Origin: Chitinophaga lutea
GTDB lineage: Bacteria; Bacteroidota; Bacteroidia; Chitinophagales; Chitinophagaceae
Reading direction: 5' to 3'
NCBI RefSeq assembly: GCF_003813775.1
Contig: NZ_RPDH01000002.1
Location: 2,593,542-2,657,541 of the forward strand
Length of the DNA stretch: 64,000 nt
Each line of letters starts with the position of its first letter. The first letter of the stretch is position 1. Under the pieces are notes generated by a model. The model was not told the origin of the DNA. It searched no databases and saw nothing but the letters and a program-made list of their open reading frames with translations. A program made the translations under genes and the position numbers. Below, piece by piece: positions 54,496 to 63,453 of the stretch.

Positions 54496-54891
54496 TTATT
54501 CACATGGCCCGCCGCCGAATACTGAGCACCGGTTATTGTAGCAAATCTGATCCCAGGGACAGTCTGAATTTTCCCTGCACTCAGCACCTTGCCAGTAGCT
54601 AATGCAGAACCCATGGAGGCAATAGAAGCCGTCGGGGCACGCTGCTGCTTTCAGATTGCTCACAATGATTTCTCTGACATTTAAAGTTTCCTCACGCGCT
54701 TCCGGATTTTGCGCTGCAATATCCTGTTGTATCTGATCATTGGGCACTTCTTCCTGCTGGCTTACGCTTGTTAAGATTTCGTAGGTAAGCTGTTTTACTT
54801 TGTTCTCTGCACTTTGGGCACGTACAAGGGTAACTTGCATCATCATCATAATTATGAGTAATGATGCGAATCGGGCAAACATGTGTTTCAT
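54496..54891 (-). CDS. Small cysteine-rich exported protein of unknown function
   Basis: The product (131 residues from the ATG at 54891; another ATG at 54900 adds three) has a Sec signal peptide ending near VRAQ. A Gln/Glu-rich middle is followed by a C-terminal domain of about 47 residues with nine cysteines: CPDGFYCLHGFC, then CRENSDCPWDQICYNNRC and a final PCE. The spacing recalls short disulfide-rich modules seen in secreted eukaryotic and myxobacterial proteins, but I cannot name a family. An odd number of cysteines leaves one free or used for an inter-chain bond. It lies upstream of the TlpA-like thiol oxidoreductase gene on the same strand. Confidence 0.75.
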   Translation of the reverse strand: MKHMFARFASLLIIMMMMQVTLVRAQSAENKVKQLTYEILTSVSQQEEVPNDQIQQDIAAQNPEAREETLNVREIIVSNLKAAACPDGFYCLHGFCISYWQGAECRENSDCPWDQICYNNRCSVFGGGPCE

Positions 54892-55025
54892 AGAATCCAT
54901 TTAAAGGTTAAACAATATCCTAATATAGCGATTTTACGCAAATGAAATGGGATAAATTTTGGTCACGCCCTTGCCGTACCTGGCTAACAGGCCTTATTCT
55001 TTATAAAAGAATAACCACTGTCACT

Positions 55026-56747
55026 TTATCGGCCTGCTCTGGGTGCGCTGTTTTTACTTGCCATTACGTCTTTGATCTGCTTCAGCGGTTCGCTGGCCGG
55101 ATCAAGCGGCGCCAGTTTATCCATATATTTTTGCATGTTGGTTTTATCGTCCTTATTGTAGTAATATACCATTAAATAAGTGTACGCCTTGATCAGGCCG
55201 GCCTTATTTTTCGCCGGATCGCCTTCGGCCATGGAAATGTACTTTTCAAAATACGGAAGGGCTACCCCGGATTTAGCTTCCACGTCCTTTGCGGCATTTG
55301 CCATGCCTTGCCAGTAGTGCCCGGTGGTAAGGTCTGGATATTCCGTGGCCAGTTTGCTAAAAGCCGCAACTGATTTGGCCAGAATGGAGGTATCCGTGGT
55401 AGTGCCTGCAGATGCCAGATAGTAATTAATCCCTACATTATACAAATCCACTGCTGCCGGTTTTTCCTTCTTCTCTACTTTAAGATCGGCGTACTTCTGA
55501 TACCAATCCGCAGCTTTTGCAAATATTCTGGCTTGTTGAAAAGCCTTCGCTACTTCTTCGTACCGGTCCAGGTCTTTCACCGTGTCCGAAGTTGCATATC
55601 TTTCCAGGTATTCAAGCGACTTCGCGCTATTCTGAGCCATCGTAGCGGAGTCGCTGCTTTTCAGCCGGCTGTAAACATCACTGCCCAATTTAAGGTCTGG
55701 CAACTCCATTTTGTCTTTCCCGATTCTTTGCACATAAGTGTCAAAAGTCTTTTGAGCGTTGAGGGAGTCCCCCTTTGTCAGGTAAGCCAAAGTGATCAGC
55801 CGGTCCAGCTTTAATTTATATGCATCATTAGCCTGGGGCATCAATCCCTTTGCTTTATCAATAGCTGCATCATAGTCTTTATCGTAATACATGATAGAAG
55901 CGAGATAATATTCGTTTTTCACCCTATCACCCTGATCAGAAACCGTCAGGTACTTCTGCAGATATTCTTTGGCTTTGGCCAGGGAAAACTGTCTGGGCCG
56001 GGGGGTGTAGTAAAACTGGTACAATTCGTAGAACGCCGGAGCATAATTAGGGTCTAACTGCGTGGCTTTAGCATACTCCGCTACTGTTTGCTCCAGTAAT
56101 TTAGCGTTGTAGTTTACGTGCCCCTGTTTCATTACTGCTTCCGCATTTTTTGCATCCAGCTCCAGTGCTTTTTCATACGCGGCTATAGCCTTACCCCCGT
56201 TTTCGCCGCCGAGGTAGCGGTAGGCGTCGCCCAGTTCAATATAATCCGCGGCGGTTGCGATGTATTGGTCTTTCTTTTTAAGCCCTTCGTTGTTCAGCAG
56301 GGTTTCCATTACCTTGAGGGCGAGCTGTTTGTCGCCACCTTTAATTTCGGTATTGGCATCTGCAATGGCACGGGCCACATCGCCATTTTTACCTTTAGTG
56401 GCGGTATTGGCGGCGTCAAATTTCTGGCGGGCGCCTGCGGCATCGCCGCTGATCAGGTCTATTCGCCCCATGCCGGCGGTGAGCAACGGAGAATTGGGAA
56501 CGGCTGTGAGCCCCTTCTGAAAGGCGGCGGCAGCTCCTGTTTTATTCTCCAGCCCCAATTCAGCCATCCCAAGGTAGTAATGCGCCCGTTCCTCATTGGG
56601 TCTGGAGGCAATCACTTTCTCAAAATCCGCCTTGGCTGCGGCATATTTGCCGTAGTACAGATTTTTAAGCCCGTCGTCTATTGATTGAGCCATAACCCCG
56701 CCAGCGAGGCAAAGCAGGGCGATTACGGTACTGATACGCTTCTTCAT
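55026..56747 (-). CDS. Exported TPR-repeat protein, copy 1
   Basis: The 573-residue protein has a signal peptide (about 1-20, ending VMAQ) and is made of tetratricopeptide repeats over almost all its length, for example DGLKNLYYGKYAAAKADFEK, then AHYYLGMAELGLENKTGAAA and AIAAYEKALELDAKNAEAVM. It is a close paralogue of the gene at 56997-58715, with the same length and layout and conserved passages such as TAADYIELGDAYRYLGGENGGKAI (24 residues, positions near 160-185). Exported TPR proteins usually scaffold other envelope proteins. A hairpin without T-run (TTATTCTTT with AAAGAATAA, 54994-55014) follows. A terminator upstream suggests its own promoter. Confidence 0.85.
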   Translation of the reverse strand: MKKRISTVIALLCLAGGVMAQSIDDGLKNLYYGKYAAAKADFEKVIASRPNEERAHYYLGMAELGLENKTGAAAAFQKGLTAVPNSPLLTAGMGRIDLISGDAAGARQKFDAANTATKGKNGDVARAIADANTEIKGGDKQLALKVMETLLNNEGLKKKDQYIATAADYIELGDAYRYLGGENGGKAIAAYEKALELDAKNAEAVMKQGHVNYNAKLLEQTVAEYAKATQLDPNYAPAFYELYQFYYTPRPRQFSLAKAKEYLQKYLTVSDQGDRVKNEYYLASIMYYDKDYDAAIDKAKGLMPQANDAYKLKLDRLITLAYLTKGDSLNAQKTFDTYVQRIGKDKMELPDLKLGSDVYSRLKSSDSATMAQNSAKSLEYLERYATSDTVKDLDRYEEVAKAFQQARIFAKAADWYQKYADLKVEKKEKPAAVDLYNVGINYYLASAGTTTDTSILAKSVAAFSKLATEYPDLTTGHYWQGMANAAKDVEAKSGVALPYFEKYISMAEGDPAKNKAGLIKAYTYLMVYYYNKDDKTNMQKYMDKLAPLDPASEPLKQIKDVMASKNSAPRAGR

Positions 56748-56942
56748 GACTTTAGTTTTAATCCGTTAAAACACGCCGCACACACAGCGCCGGCGTCAGT
56801 ATGGGTTGTATGCTCTAAAAAACATGCCAGTTTCAATAGGGTTGATCAGGTGAGCGTTGCACCCATCTCTGAATTTACTCATTTCTTTCGGTAATAACAA
56901 TGCATGAAAAGTTAATTTTCCGGTACAAACGGGAGCAGACAA

Positions 56943-56973
56943 AAAAAGCAGTGCCTTTTGAGCACTGCTTTTT
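56943..56973 (-). terminator. Terminator between the two TPR genes
   Basis: AAAAAGCAGTGC and GCACTGCTTTTT form a perfect 12-bp stem around CTTTTGA. It lies 24 nt beyond the stop of the second TPR gene and can act in both directions. The rest of the 249-nt gap up to the first TPR gene holds no supported gene. Confidence 0.9.
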
Positions 56974-56996
56974 GTATGTCAGGTATTTGTATATGA

Positions 56997-58715
56997 TTAT
57001 TTACTGCCCTTGGTACCAGCCGTTTTAGCTGCTCCACCGGCAGGTTTGTTGGAAGCCTCAATAAACTCCTTCACCTGGCGCGCTGCATCGTTGTTCGGGT
57101 CGATAGCTACCAGTTTGTCCATATAAGGCTGCATATTGGCCTTATCGTCCAGGTTATAATAATACAGCATCAGGTAAGTGTAAGCGTTGAGGAGGAAGCG
57201 TTTGTTTTTGGCTTCATCTTCAGGTTTCACCAGGGAAATGTACTTTTCAAAAGCCTCTTTCGCCTTACCATCCTTAGCCTGCTGATCCTGGGCAAAACCT
57301 GCCATTCCTTTCCAATAGAAACCGGTAACCTGCTCCGGGTACTTTGTAGTAAAGTCGGTCCATGTTGTCTGGGAAGCGGCGTAGTCCTGTGCATAATACT
57401 CATAGTAAGCTTTGTAGAACTGGTCAGTTACTGCACTGGGGTTGTCTTTTGTCTCAAGGGCTTTACCATACCATTTAGCGGCTTTGCCCCAATTACGCAT
57501 TTCTTTAAAGGCTTCGGCCACATTGCGGAAAGATTCAGCATCTTTAGAAGTATCGATGTCTGCAAATTTCTCAAGGTAAGTGGCAGCTGTCTGCAGATAT
57601 CCCGCCTGGGTGGCTGAATCTGCGTGTTTAAGTTTACCGTAAATGGCGCTCAGCAACTTAAAGTCCTTTAATTCCAGTTTATTTTCTCCTACCGTTTTCA
57701 CACGCTCGTCCATCAATGCCTTGGCGGAAAGTGAGTCCCCTTTCCACAAATGAGCGTCAGCAGCCAGCAGTGTTAATTTTGCCTTGTAAACCTCATTCGC
57801 AGTGGGCATAATTGCTTTGGCTTTGGCAATCGCCTCGTCATAATTTTTTTGAAGGAAAGACAGCGCCGCCATATTATATTCATTCTTCAACTTGTCTGAA
57901 GGATCACTTACCTCAATATATTTTTGGAGGTATTTTGCAGCATGCGCAGGTGAATATTGTTCTTTTTTCAGCGTTATGTAAAACTGGTATAGTTCGAAAT
58001 AAGCAGGGCCATAGTTTGCATCCATGGAGGTGGCTTTAGTCCAGTCTCCGATGGCCTGTTCTTTCAGGCGGGCATTGTAATTCACCATCCCTTGTTTGGT
58101 CACAGCTTCGGCGCTGTTGGCATCCAGCTCCAGTGCTTTATCGTAGGAGCTGATGGCTTTGCCGCCATTCTCGCCGCCCAGATAACGGTATGCGTCGCCT
58201 AACTCGATGTAATCGGCTGCTGTAGCGGTATACATTTGTTTTTTCTTACGGCCTTCGTTGTTCAGCAGTTTTTCCATGGTGCTGAGGGCGTAACCACGGT
58301 CGCCGCCTTTCACTTCGGTGTTGGCATCGGCAATAGCACGGGCCACGTCGCCGTTGCGGCCTTCGCTGGCGGTGGTTGCACTTTCAAATTTCTGCTTCGC
58401 TTCTGCAGCTTTACCGTTGAGGAGGTCGATACGGCCTAAACCTGCGGTCAGCAACGGGGAGTTGGGAACGGCTGTGAGACCTTTGGTGAAGGCTGCAGCA
58501 GCTGCATCTTTGTTTTCAAGACCCAGCTCGGCAATACCCAGGTAATAATATCCGCGGTCGTCCGTCGGTTTGGCAGCAATCGCTTTTTCAAGATTCTGCT
58601 TCGCGGTTTGGTATTTGCCATAGTACAAATCCTTCAAACCATCTTCCACAGATTGTGCCATGGCTCCGTTGGCTATGCAGAGCATGGCAACAAATAAACT
58701 GTTCCTTCTGTTCAT
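56997..58715 (-). CDS. Exported TPR-repeat protein, copy 2
   Basis: The 572-residue protein starts at the ATG at 58715 (a TTG two codons earlier is less likely) with a signal peptide ending AMAQ. TPR units run through the length: DGLKDLYYGKYQTAKQNLEK, then YYYLGIAELGLENKDAAAAA and AISSYDKALELDANSAEAVT. It is a tandem paralogue of the 55026-56747 gene. It lies 66 nt after the PstS-like gene on the same strand with no visible terminator, so the two are probably one transcript. A C-terminal Lys/Ala/Gly tail (KPAGGAAKTAGTKGSK) has no match in the other copy. Confidence 0.85.
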   Translation of the reverse strand: MNRRNSLFVAMLCIANGAMAQSVEDGLKDLYYGKYQTAKQNLEKAIAAKPTDDRGYYYLGIAELGLENKDAAAAAFTKGLTAVPNSPLLTAGLGRIDLLNGKAAEAKQKFESATTASEGRNGDVARAIADANTEVKGGDRGYALSTMEKLLNNEGRKKKQMYTATAADYIELGDAYRYLGGENGGKAISSYDKALELDANSAEAVTKQGMVNYNARLKEQAIGDWTKATSMDANYGPAYFELYQFYITLKKEQYSPAHAAKYLQKYIEVSDPSDKLKNEYNMAALSFLQKNYDEAIAKAKAIMPTANEVYKAKLTLLAADAHLWKGDSLSAKALMDERVKTVGENKLELKDFKLLSAIYGKLKHADSATQAGYLQTAATYLEKFADIDTSKDAESFRNVAEAFKEMRNWGKAAKWYGKALETKDNPSAVTDQFYKAYYEYYAQDYAASQTTWTDFTTKYPEQVTGFYWKGMAGFAQDQQAKDGKAKEAFEKYISLVKPEDEAKNKRFLLNAYTYLMLYYYNLDDKANMQPYMDKLVAIDPNNDAARQVKEFIEASNKPAGGAAKTAGTKGSK

Positions 58716-58781
58716 GAGCAATCCGGTTTTAGTTGTGTTATCAGTATTTATTGTTTACAAGGTTGATATCGCAAGACGTGG

Positions 58782-59705
58782 TTATTTCAGCGTGGCTTCT
58801 CTGAAAACGATGTTCAGTCTTGCAGGATATAATTTATACCGCCCTATCAGCAGTTGGCCTTCCTGACCGCCGAGGAAAGTGGCAAACCCCGCGCCCAGAC
58901 CCTGATAGGGTTCTTTCAGTACATAAAACATGCCCCTGGTCAGGGGATAAGATTTCATACCGATGTAAAACTGGTAAGGTTTTACAAAGTCAGTATATCC
59001 GTCGCCTCTCAGTTTCACCGTGGTGACTTTCGTATTAAAATCAATCACCTTGGGATCGCTGGTATCGGAAATCCAGTTCACCCCGATGACGCCGATGGCG
59101 TTTTTATTTTTTGTGATGTAGTCGATCACTTCGGGATTCGTTTTTGCCGCCATTGTAGTAGCCGGCAGCGGCGCTCCCTTGTTGATCGAATCCTGGATGA
59201 AACGTACCGTGCTGGAATTCTGATTGTCGAATACAATCTGCCAGGGCTTTTCCGCTTTGCCGGTCATGATCTGCCGTACCTGGTCCATGGTAAGGATAGA
59301 ATCCGGGTTGGCATTGTTCACAACCAGGGCTACCGCATCCGTTGCCAGTTGCATGCACTGCGGGCGAATCTTTTCTTTTTTGAAATATTCCCTCTCCTCC
59401 GGTTTCAGGTCGCGCGTTACGATGATCATTCTCGCGCTGTCGTTAAAGAGATCTTTAAAACAGTCGATTTCCGGTTTATACTCGGCAATGATTTTTGTTT
59501 TCGGGTAGAGTGACTGGAATACTTTTATTTCGGCTTCGATCAGCGGCTGATAGGTTTCATCTACGGAAATCCGGATGGTGCCTGACGTGGCTGTGTCCTG
59601 TTCTTTTCCTTGCTTTGATTGTCTTTGTGTACAGCTTACTGCTACGAAGGTAATACAGATCACTGCAAACAATACGCTCTTCAGGTTCTTATTTTTAAAC
59701 AACAT
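58782..59705 (-). CDS. PstS-like phosphate-binding-type lipoprotein
   Basis: Starting at the ATG at 59705 (307 residues), the protein has a lipoprotein signal with the lipobox VSC (Cys25). The mature part is a periplasmic binding protein fold of the PstS-like type 2 group: GTIRISVDETYQPLIEAEIK, IIVTRDLKPEE, VALVVNNANPDSILTMDQVR, and the NSSTVRFIQD phosphate-loop-like segment. In true transporters this protein feeds PstC/PstA, but no permease or ATPase genes lie here. Such PstS-like proteins also sit near ExbB/ExbD/TonB genes in Bacteroidota. A role in sensing or envelope work rather than uptake is possible. It follows a small membrane protein gene by 34 nt. Confidence 0.82.
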   Translation of the reverse strand: MLFKNKNLKSVLFAVICITFVAVSCTQRQSKQGKEQDTATSGTIRISVDETYQPLIEAEIKVFQSLYPKTKIIAEYKPEIDCFKDLFNDSARMIIVTRDLKPEEREYFKKEKIRPQCMQLATDAVALVVNNANPDSILTMDQVRQIMTGKAEKPWQIVFDNQNSSTVRFIQDSINKGAPLPATTMAAKTNPEVIDYITKNKNAIGVIGVNWISDTSDPKVIDFNTKVTTVKLRGDGYTDFVKPYQFYIGMKSYPLTRGMFYVLKEPYQGLGAGFATFLGGQEGQLLIGRYKLYPARLNIVFREATLK

Positions 59706-59739
59706 AAGCACTGTCTAAGTAATGACGAAAAATTCCAGA

Positions 59740-59973
59740 TCAGAAAAATAATTGTTTGATGCCCCTGTACACACGATATAATCCATACGCACATAAGACA
59801 CCGCCCAATGCATAGATTAATTCCTGCGGGAGGCTGAGTTTACCCCAACCCATGCGTTCTGCCAGCAGTGCATATAATCCGAAAACGATAAAAAATAATC
59901 CTCTTATCAATTCCCCCATGGGCCGGTATGAAATGTTCCGCCGTTTGTTTGTGCTGTCGTATTCCTGTTGCAT
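59740..59973 (-). CDS. Small two-helix membrane protein
   Basis: The 77-residue product starts at the ATG at 59973; a longer frame to 59997 would use a TTG. After a charged N-terminus (DSTNKRRNISYRP) it has two membrane segments, LIRGLFFIVFGLYALLAERM and LIYALGGVLCAYGLYRVYRG, with a basic end. No named family is recognised. Its spacing to the PstS-like gene suggests one operon: small membrane protein, PstS-like lipoprotein, TPR protein. The 266 nt to its right, up to the phosphatase gene, hold no other supported gene. Confidence 0.75.
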   Translation of the reverse strand: MQQEYDSTNKRRNISYRPMGELIRGLFFIVFGLYALLAERMGWGKLSLPQELIYALGGVLCAYGLYRVYRGIKQLFF

Positions 59974-60171
59974 TGTCGGTAAATTACAATTATACAAAAA
60001 AAATTGTTTTCAAGTAGTTATAGAAACTTTATTCGTTTGTTAAAATCCAATACCGGCCGGGGCTGGAGATTTATGAAATAAAGATGCACCGTTCCGCAAA
60101 TTCCATATTGCCTGACATTTTTAACATATACAAGGTAGTGAAATGCGTTATATACTTCCCTGAAAATTCGG

Positions 60172-60179
60172 TAGGTTTG
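60172..60179 (+). promoter_or_regulatory. Possible -7 element for the phosphatase gene
   Basis: TAGGTTTG matches TAnnTTTG 86 nt before the phosphatase gene, but no -33 TTTG is seen at the right distance. Confidence 0.3.
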
Positions 60180-60265
60180 CGGTCGGTAAAAACGGTGAAT
60201 GCCTTCACCCACAGGGCAATTAAGCTACTGATTTACAGTAATTTATCCCTAAAGAATATTGAACG

Positions 60266-60712
60266 ATGAAAATACTGATGGTCTGCCTGGGAAATATCTG
60301 CCGGTCGCCGCTGGCGGAAGGCATACTGCGGCACCTGGCTGCGGAACAGCAGCTGGACTGGGAAATCGATTCTGCCGGAACGGGCAGCTGGCACGTGGGC
60401 GACCCGCCGGACCGCCGTTCGGTACAGGTGGCACACCGCCATGGCATCGACATTTCGGGGCTCCGGGGGCGGCAATTCAGCGCCGGGGACTTCGGCCGGT
60501 TCGACCGGATTTTCGTGATGGATTTGGACAATTACCGTGATGTGCTGCGGAAAGCGCGCACGGACGCAGACCGGGACAAGGTACAATTATTGCTGGAGCA
60601 CCAGCAGCCGGTACCGGATCCCTGGTACGACGATGCGCTGTTCGAGCCCGTATTCCAACTCATTTATGATGCCTGCGAGCGGATTGTGAAGGAGCAGGCA
60701 GTGCGGGATTGA
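60266..60712 (+). CDS. Low-molecular-weight protein-tyrosine phosphatase
   Basis: This cytoplasmic enzyme removes phosphate from protein tyrosines through a Cys-phosphate intermediate. The 148-residue protein begins MKILMVCLGNICRSPLAEG, holding the CX5R loop with the nucleophile Cys7 and Arg13. The general acid Asp lies in PDPWYDD near the end. Length is normal. No capsule or tyrosine kinase genes adjoin it, so it is unlikely to be a dedicated Wzb; in Bacteroidota such genes often stand alone. It is followed by hisS after 134 nt. Confidence 0.94.
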   Translation: MKILMVCLGNICRSPLAEGILRHLAAEQQLDWEIDSAGTGSWHVGDPPDRRSVQVAHRHGIDISGLRGRQFSAGDFGRFDRIFVMDLDNYRDVLRKARTDADRDKVQLLLEHQQPVPDPWYDDALFEPVFQLIYDACERIVKEQAVRD

Positions 60713-60846
60713 TGATATCCGCCGGAAGGATTGACAGGGGATGTGAACATGCAGTGGCGCCGTCTTGTAAAAGAATGTGAAGCGCTCCGGACGAAGTCCC
60801 ATGGCCGTAAAATTTCAATACAACGAAACAACTCATTACAGATTAA

Positions 60847-62196
60847 ATGAAAAAATTAAGTATCCCGCAAGGTACCCGGGATTTTGGGCCTGATGTGGTA
60901 CGCAAGCGTAACTATATTTTTGCGACCATCCGTAAAACCTTTGAGCTGTACGGCTTTCAGCCCCTTGAAACACCGGCGATGGAAAACACGTCCACCCTGC
61001 TGGGAAAATACGGAGACGAAGGCGACCGGTTGATTTTTAAGATCCTCAACAACGGCGAAAGCATTTACGGGCAGGCGCAGATGGCAAAAGACGCCCACGA
61101 ATTGGGACTGCTGCTCTGCGAAAAAGCATTGAAATACGATCTGACCATCCCCTTTGCGAGGTATGTGGTGATGAACCAGGGAAAACTGGTGCTGCCTTTC
61201 AAACGGTACCAGATTCAGCCGGTGTGGAGAGGCGACCGCCCCCAACGCGGCCGCTACCGCGAATTCTACCAGTGCGACGCGGATGTGATCGGAAGCAATT
61301 CGCTGCTGAATGAAATAGAGCTGCTGAAAATTTATGATACGGTACTGACCGAACTGGGACTGAAGGGATACCAGCTTAAAATAAACAACCGCAAAATTCT
61401 GACGGGGCTCGCGGAGTTGGTGGGCCGGCCGGAACTGATGACCGAAATTACGGTAGCCATCGATAAACTCGACAAAATCGGCGACAGCGGCGTACGGCAG
61501 GAACTGGCGGAACGTGGTTTGCTGCCGGCGGAAATCGATACCGTGATGAATTTTATAGCCGTTGATGGTACCAACGATGAAAAACTCGCACAGCTTACGC
61601 AATTGCTCGCCGCTTCGGAAACAGGTTTGAAAGGCGTGGAAGAGCTCCGGTTTATTGCCGGCAGCCAGCTCATTCCTTTCAATGAAGCGCCGGTGATTGA
61701 CCTTACGCTTGCCCGCGGCCTGAATTATTATACGGGTATGATCGTGGAAGTGAAAGCCCCCGCTACCGTCAATATGGGCAGTATCGGAGGCGGTGGCCGT
61801 TACGATGATCTCACCGGTCTTTTCGGCCTGCCGGGCATCTCCGGCGTGGGTATCTCCTTCGGGGTAGACAGGATTTATGACGTGCTGGAAGAGCTCCAGC
61901 TATTCCCCGCTGAAGCGCAACAAGGCACCCAGGTGTTGTTTTTCTATCCCGGCGAAAACAGGCTGGCAGAGGCTTTTGGGTATGTATCACAGATACGGGC
62001 CAAAGGGGTGATTACCGAGTTATATGCTGAAAATATTAAGCAGGATAAACAGTATAAATATGCGGAGAAACGCGGCATTCCGTTTATCGCCTATGTGGAA
62101 GACAATGAGCCGGGGACTATTTTCATCAAGAATATTCCCAATAAACAACGGTTTGCTATTAAGCCGGAGGAGCTGGCTGCGTTCGATTTCAGTTAA
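60847..62196 (+). CDS. hisS: Histidine--tRNA ligase
   Basis: HisS charges tRNA-His. The 449-residue class II synthetase has motif 1 near PLETPAMENTSTLLGKYG, motif 2 as YQIQPVWRGDRPQRGRYREF with FYQCDADVIG after it, the histidine-specific segment LARGLNYYTGMIVEV and motif 3 as GISGVGISFGVDRIYDVL. The C-terminal anticodon-binding domain is complete. A perfect terminator follows. Confidence 0.97.
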   Translation: MKKLSIPQGTRDFGPDVVRKRNYIFATIRKTFELYGFQPLETPAMENTSTLLGKYGDEGDRLIFKILNNGESIYGQAQMAKDAHELGLLLCEKALKYDLTIPFARYVVMNQGKLVLPFKRYQIQPVWRGDRPQRGRYREFYQCDADVIGSNSLLNEIELLKIYDTVLTELGLKGYQLKINNRKILTGLAELVGRPELMTEITVAIDKLDKIGDSGVRQELAERGLLPAEIDTVMNFIAVDGTNDEKLAQLTQLLAASETGLKGVEELRFIAGSQLIPFNEAPVIDLTLARGLNYYTGMIVEVKAPATVNMGSIGGGGRYDDLTGLFGLPGISGVGISFGVDRIYDVLEELQLFPAEAQQGTQVLFFYPGENRLAEAFGYVSQIRAKGVITELYAENIKQDKQYKYAEKRGIPFIAYVEDNEPGTIFIKNIPNKQRFAIKPEELAAFDFS

Positions 62197-62249
62197 ATGG
62201 AATAACTGTCTGCGAACGAAATTCCCGCGAATGAATCTCTTTGGGATAT

Positions 62250-62279
62250 AAAAAGGTGTACAAGATGTACACCTTTTTT
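62250..62279 (+). terminator. Intrinsic terminator after hisS
   Basis: AAAAAGGTGTACA and TGTACACCTTTTT form a perfect 13-bp stem around AGA, 53 nt after the hisS stop. The remaining 216 nt up to 62496 contain nothing I can support. Confidence 0.92.
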
Positions 62280-62496
62280 ATGTAATGATTTTCAATTTAT
62301 CGCATGCCTTTTTCGGAGGATTCTTCTCATCCCCCACTATTTACCTCGCCAATTTCATTTCCTCTTAGCCGCGCTTTCAGAACAATGCCCGAAGAGATTT
62401 TCCGGCGTGGTGCGATTTGTGAATTTTATGCCAGTGAATAGTGTTCAGTTCCAGCTTCCCGGGCTCATGGGTGTTTTCAAAGGCAGCAGCCAATTC

Positions 62497-63453
62497 TCAG
62501 GTCCATTCCGTTTCCCCGATTTTCACGCCGGAAAGAAATCTCCAATAGCTGTAAAATTCATCATCACAGCGTTTGTATTGATATTTCGGAATGGTGGTCG
62601 CAACATAACGTCCCCAGTGCGGGCTATTCCCGTCAATATCTTTAAACCCGTATTCATCCGACAGATCCCATGAACTGAAGACCCTCCCGTTTTTTGTGGA
62701 CACATTCGGGTCCGCCGCCAGCGATGCGACGGCGCGGCCGACAAAATAAGGCGTTTCCGATGCGATGAAATTGGGGTCGATTTTAGTGCCTTCTTTCCAG
62801 TTCGCCTCCGTCACGCCTTTGTATTCCAGCATCGCCTCGGAGCGCAGGTAACCCGGGGTAACGGCGACTGTTGTGATACCGGTCCCTTCGAGCTCTTCCG
62901 CCATGCCAAAGGCAATACGGATAACCGATGTTTTAACGAGATCATAAAACAGCTGCCCCCGGTAGAAGTAACCATCGCCATCAGTGATTTCCATGATAAT
63001 GCCGCTCTTTGCCTCCAGCATTAACGGAACGGCGTATTTGCTGGTGATGATATGGGTATTGATCGCCTGGCGCAGCATTTTAAAACCATCGGGCAAGTTA
63101 ACTTCCCAGAATTTCTTGCCCCATGTAATCAGCTCATCTCCACCCCATACATCGTTGATCAGTATATCCAACCTGCCTTGTTCTTTCCTGATGCGTTCAA
63201 TGAGGGCCGCTACTTCTTCTTCCACGCTATGATCTGTTCTTACAGCAATACCGACACCGCCATGTGCGGTTACCATTTCCGCAGTTTCGTCGATGGTTTC
63301 GGGACGATGGCTGCCGGAAGCGAGATTCCCGCGTACACTGCGCCCGGAACAATAAACGGTGGCGCCCGCTTCGCCAAGCATACATGCGATGCCCCGGCCG
63401 GCGCCACGGGTAGCACCGGCTACCAGGGCAATTTTTCCAGTTAATGGTTTCAT
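62497..63453 (-). CDS. Short-chain dehydrogenase/reductase
   Basis: The 318-residue protein has a Rossmann start VAGATRGAGRG (residues 11-21, TGxxxGxG-type, with Ala in place of the Thr), the SGRS segment that suggests NADP(H), and the catalytic Tyr170-x3-Lys174 (YDLVK) in FYDLVKTSVIRIAFG. The catalytic Ser position reads EITDGDG, with Thr in place of Ser. It is longer than classical SDRs (about 250 residues) by a C-terminal extension rich in aromatic residues. The overall form resembles DHRS1-like SDRs. The substrate is unknown. No partner gene adjoins it. Confidence 0.85.
   Translation of the reverse strand: MKPLTGKIALVAGATRGAGRGIACMLGEAGATVYCSGRSVRGNLASGSHRPETIDETAEMVTAHGGVGIAVRTDHSVEEEVAALIERIRKEQGRLDILINDVWGGDELITWGKKFWEVNLPDGFKMLRQAINTHIITSKYAVPLMLEAKSGIIMEITDGDGYFYRGQLFYDLVKTSVIRIAFGMAEELEGTGITTVAVTPGYLRSEAMLEYKGVTEANWKEGTKIDPNFIASETPYFVGRAVASLAADPNVSTKNGRVFSSWDLSDEYGFKDIDGNSPHWGRYVATTIPKYQYKRCDDEFYSYWRFLSGVKIGETEWT

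Noticed and set aside
58782..59705. Part of a pst phosphate transport operon
   Set aside because: No PstC, PstA, PstB or PhoU gene lies on either side within the window.
60084..60269. 61-residue plus-strand frame before the phosphatase gene
   Set aside because: It overlaps the start of the phosphatase gene and has no recognisable features.
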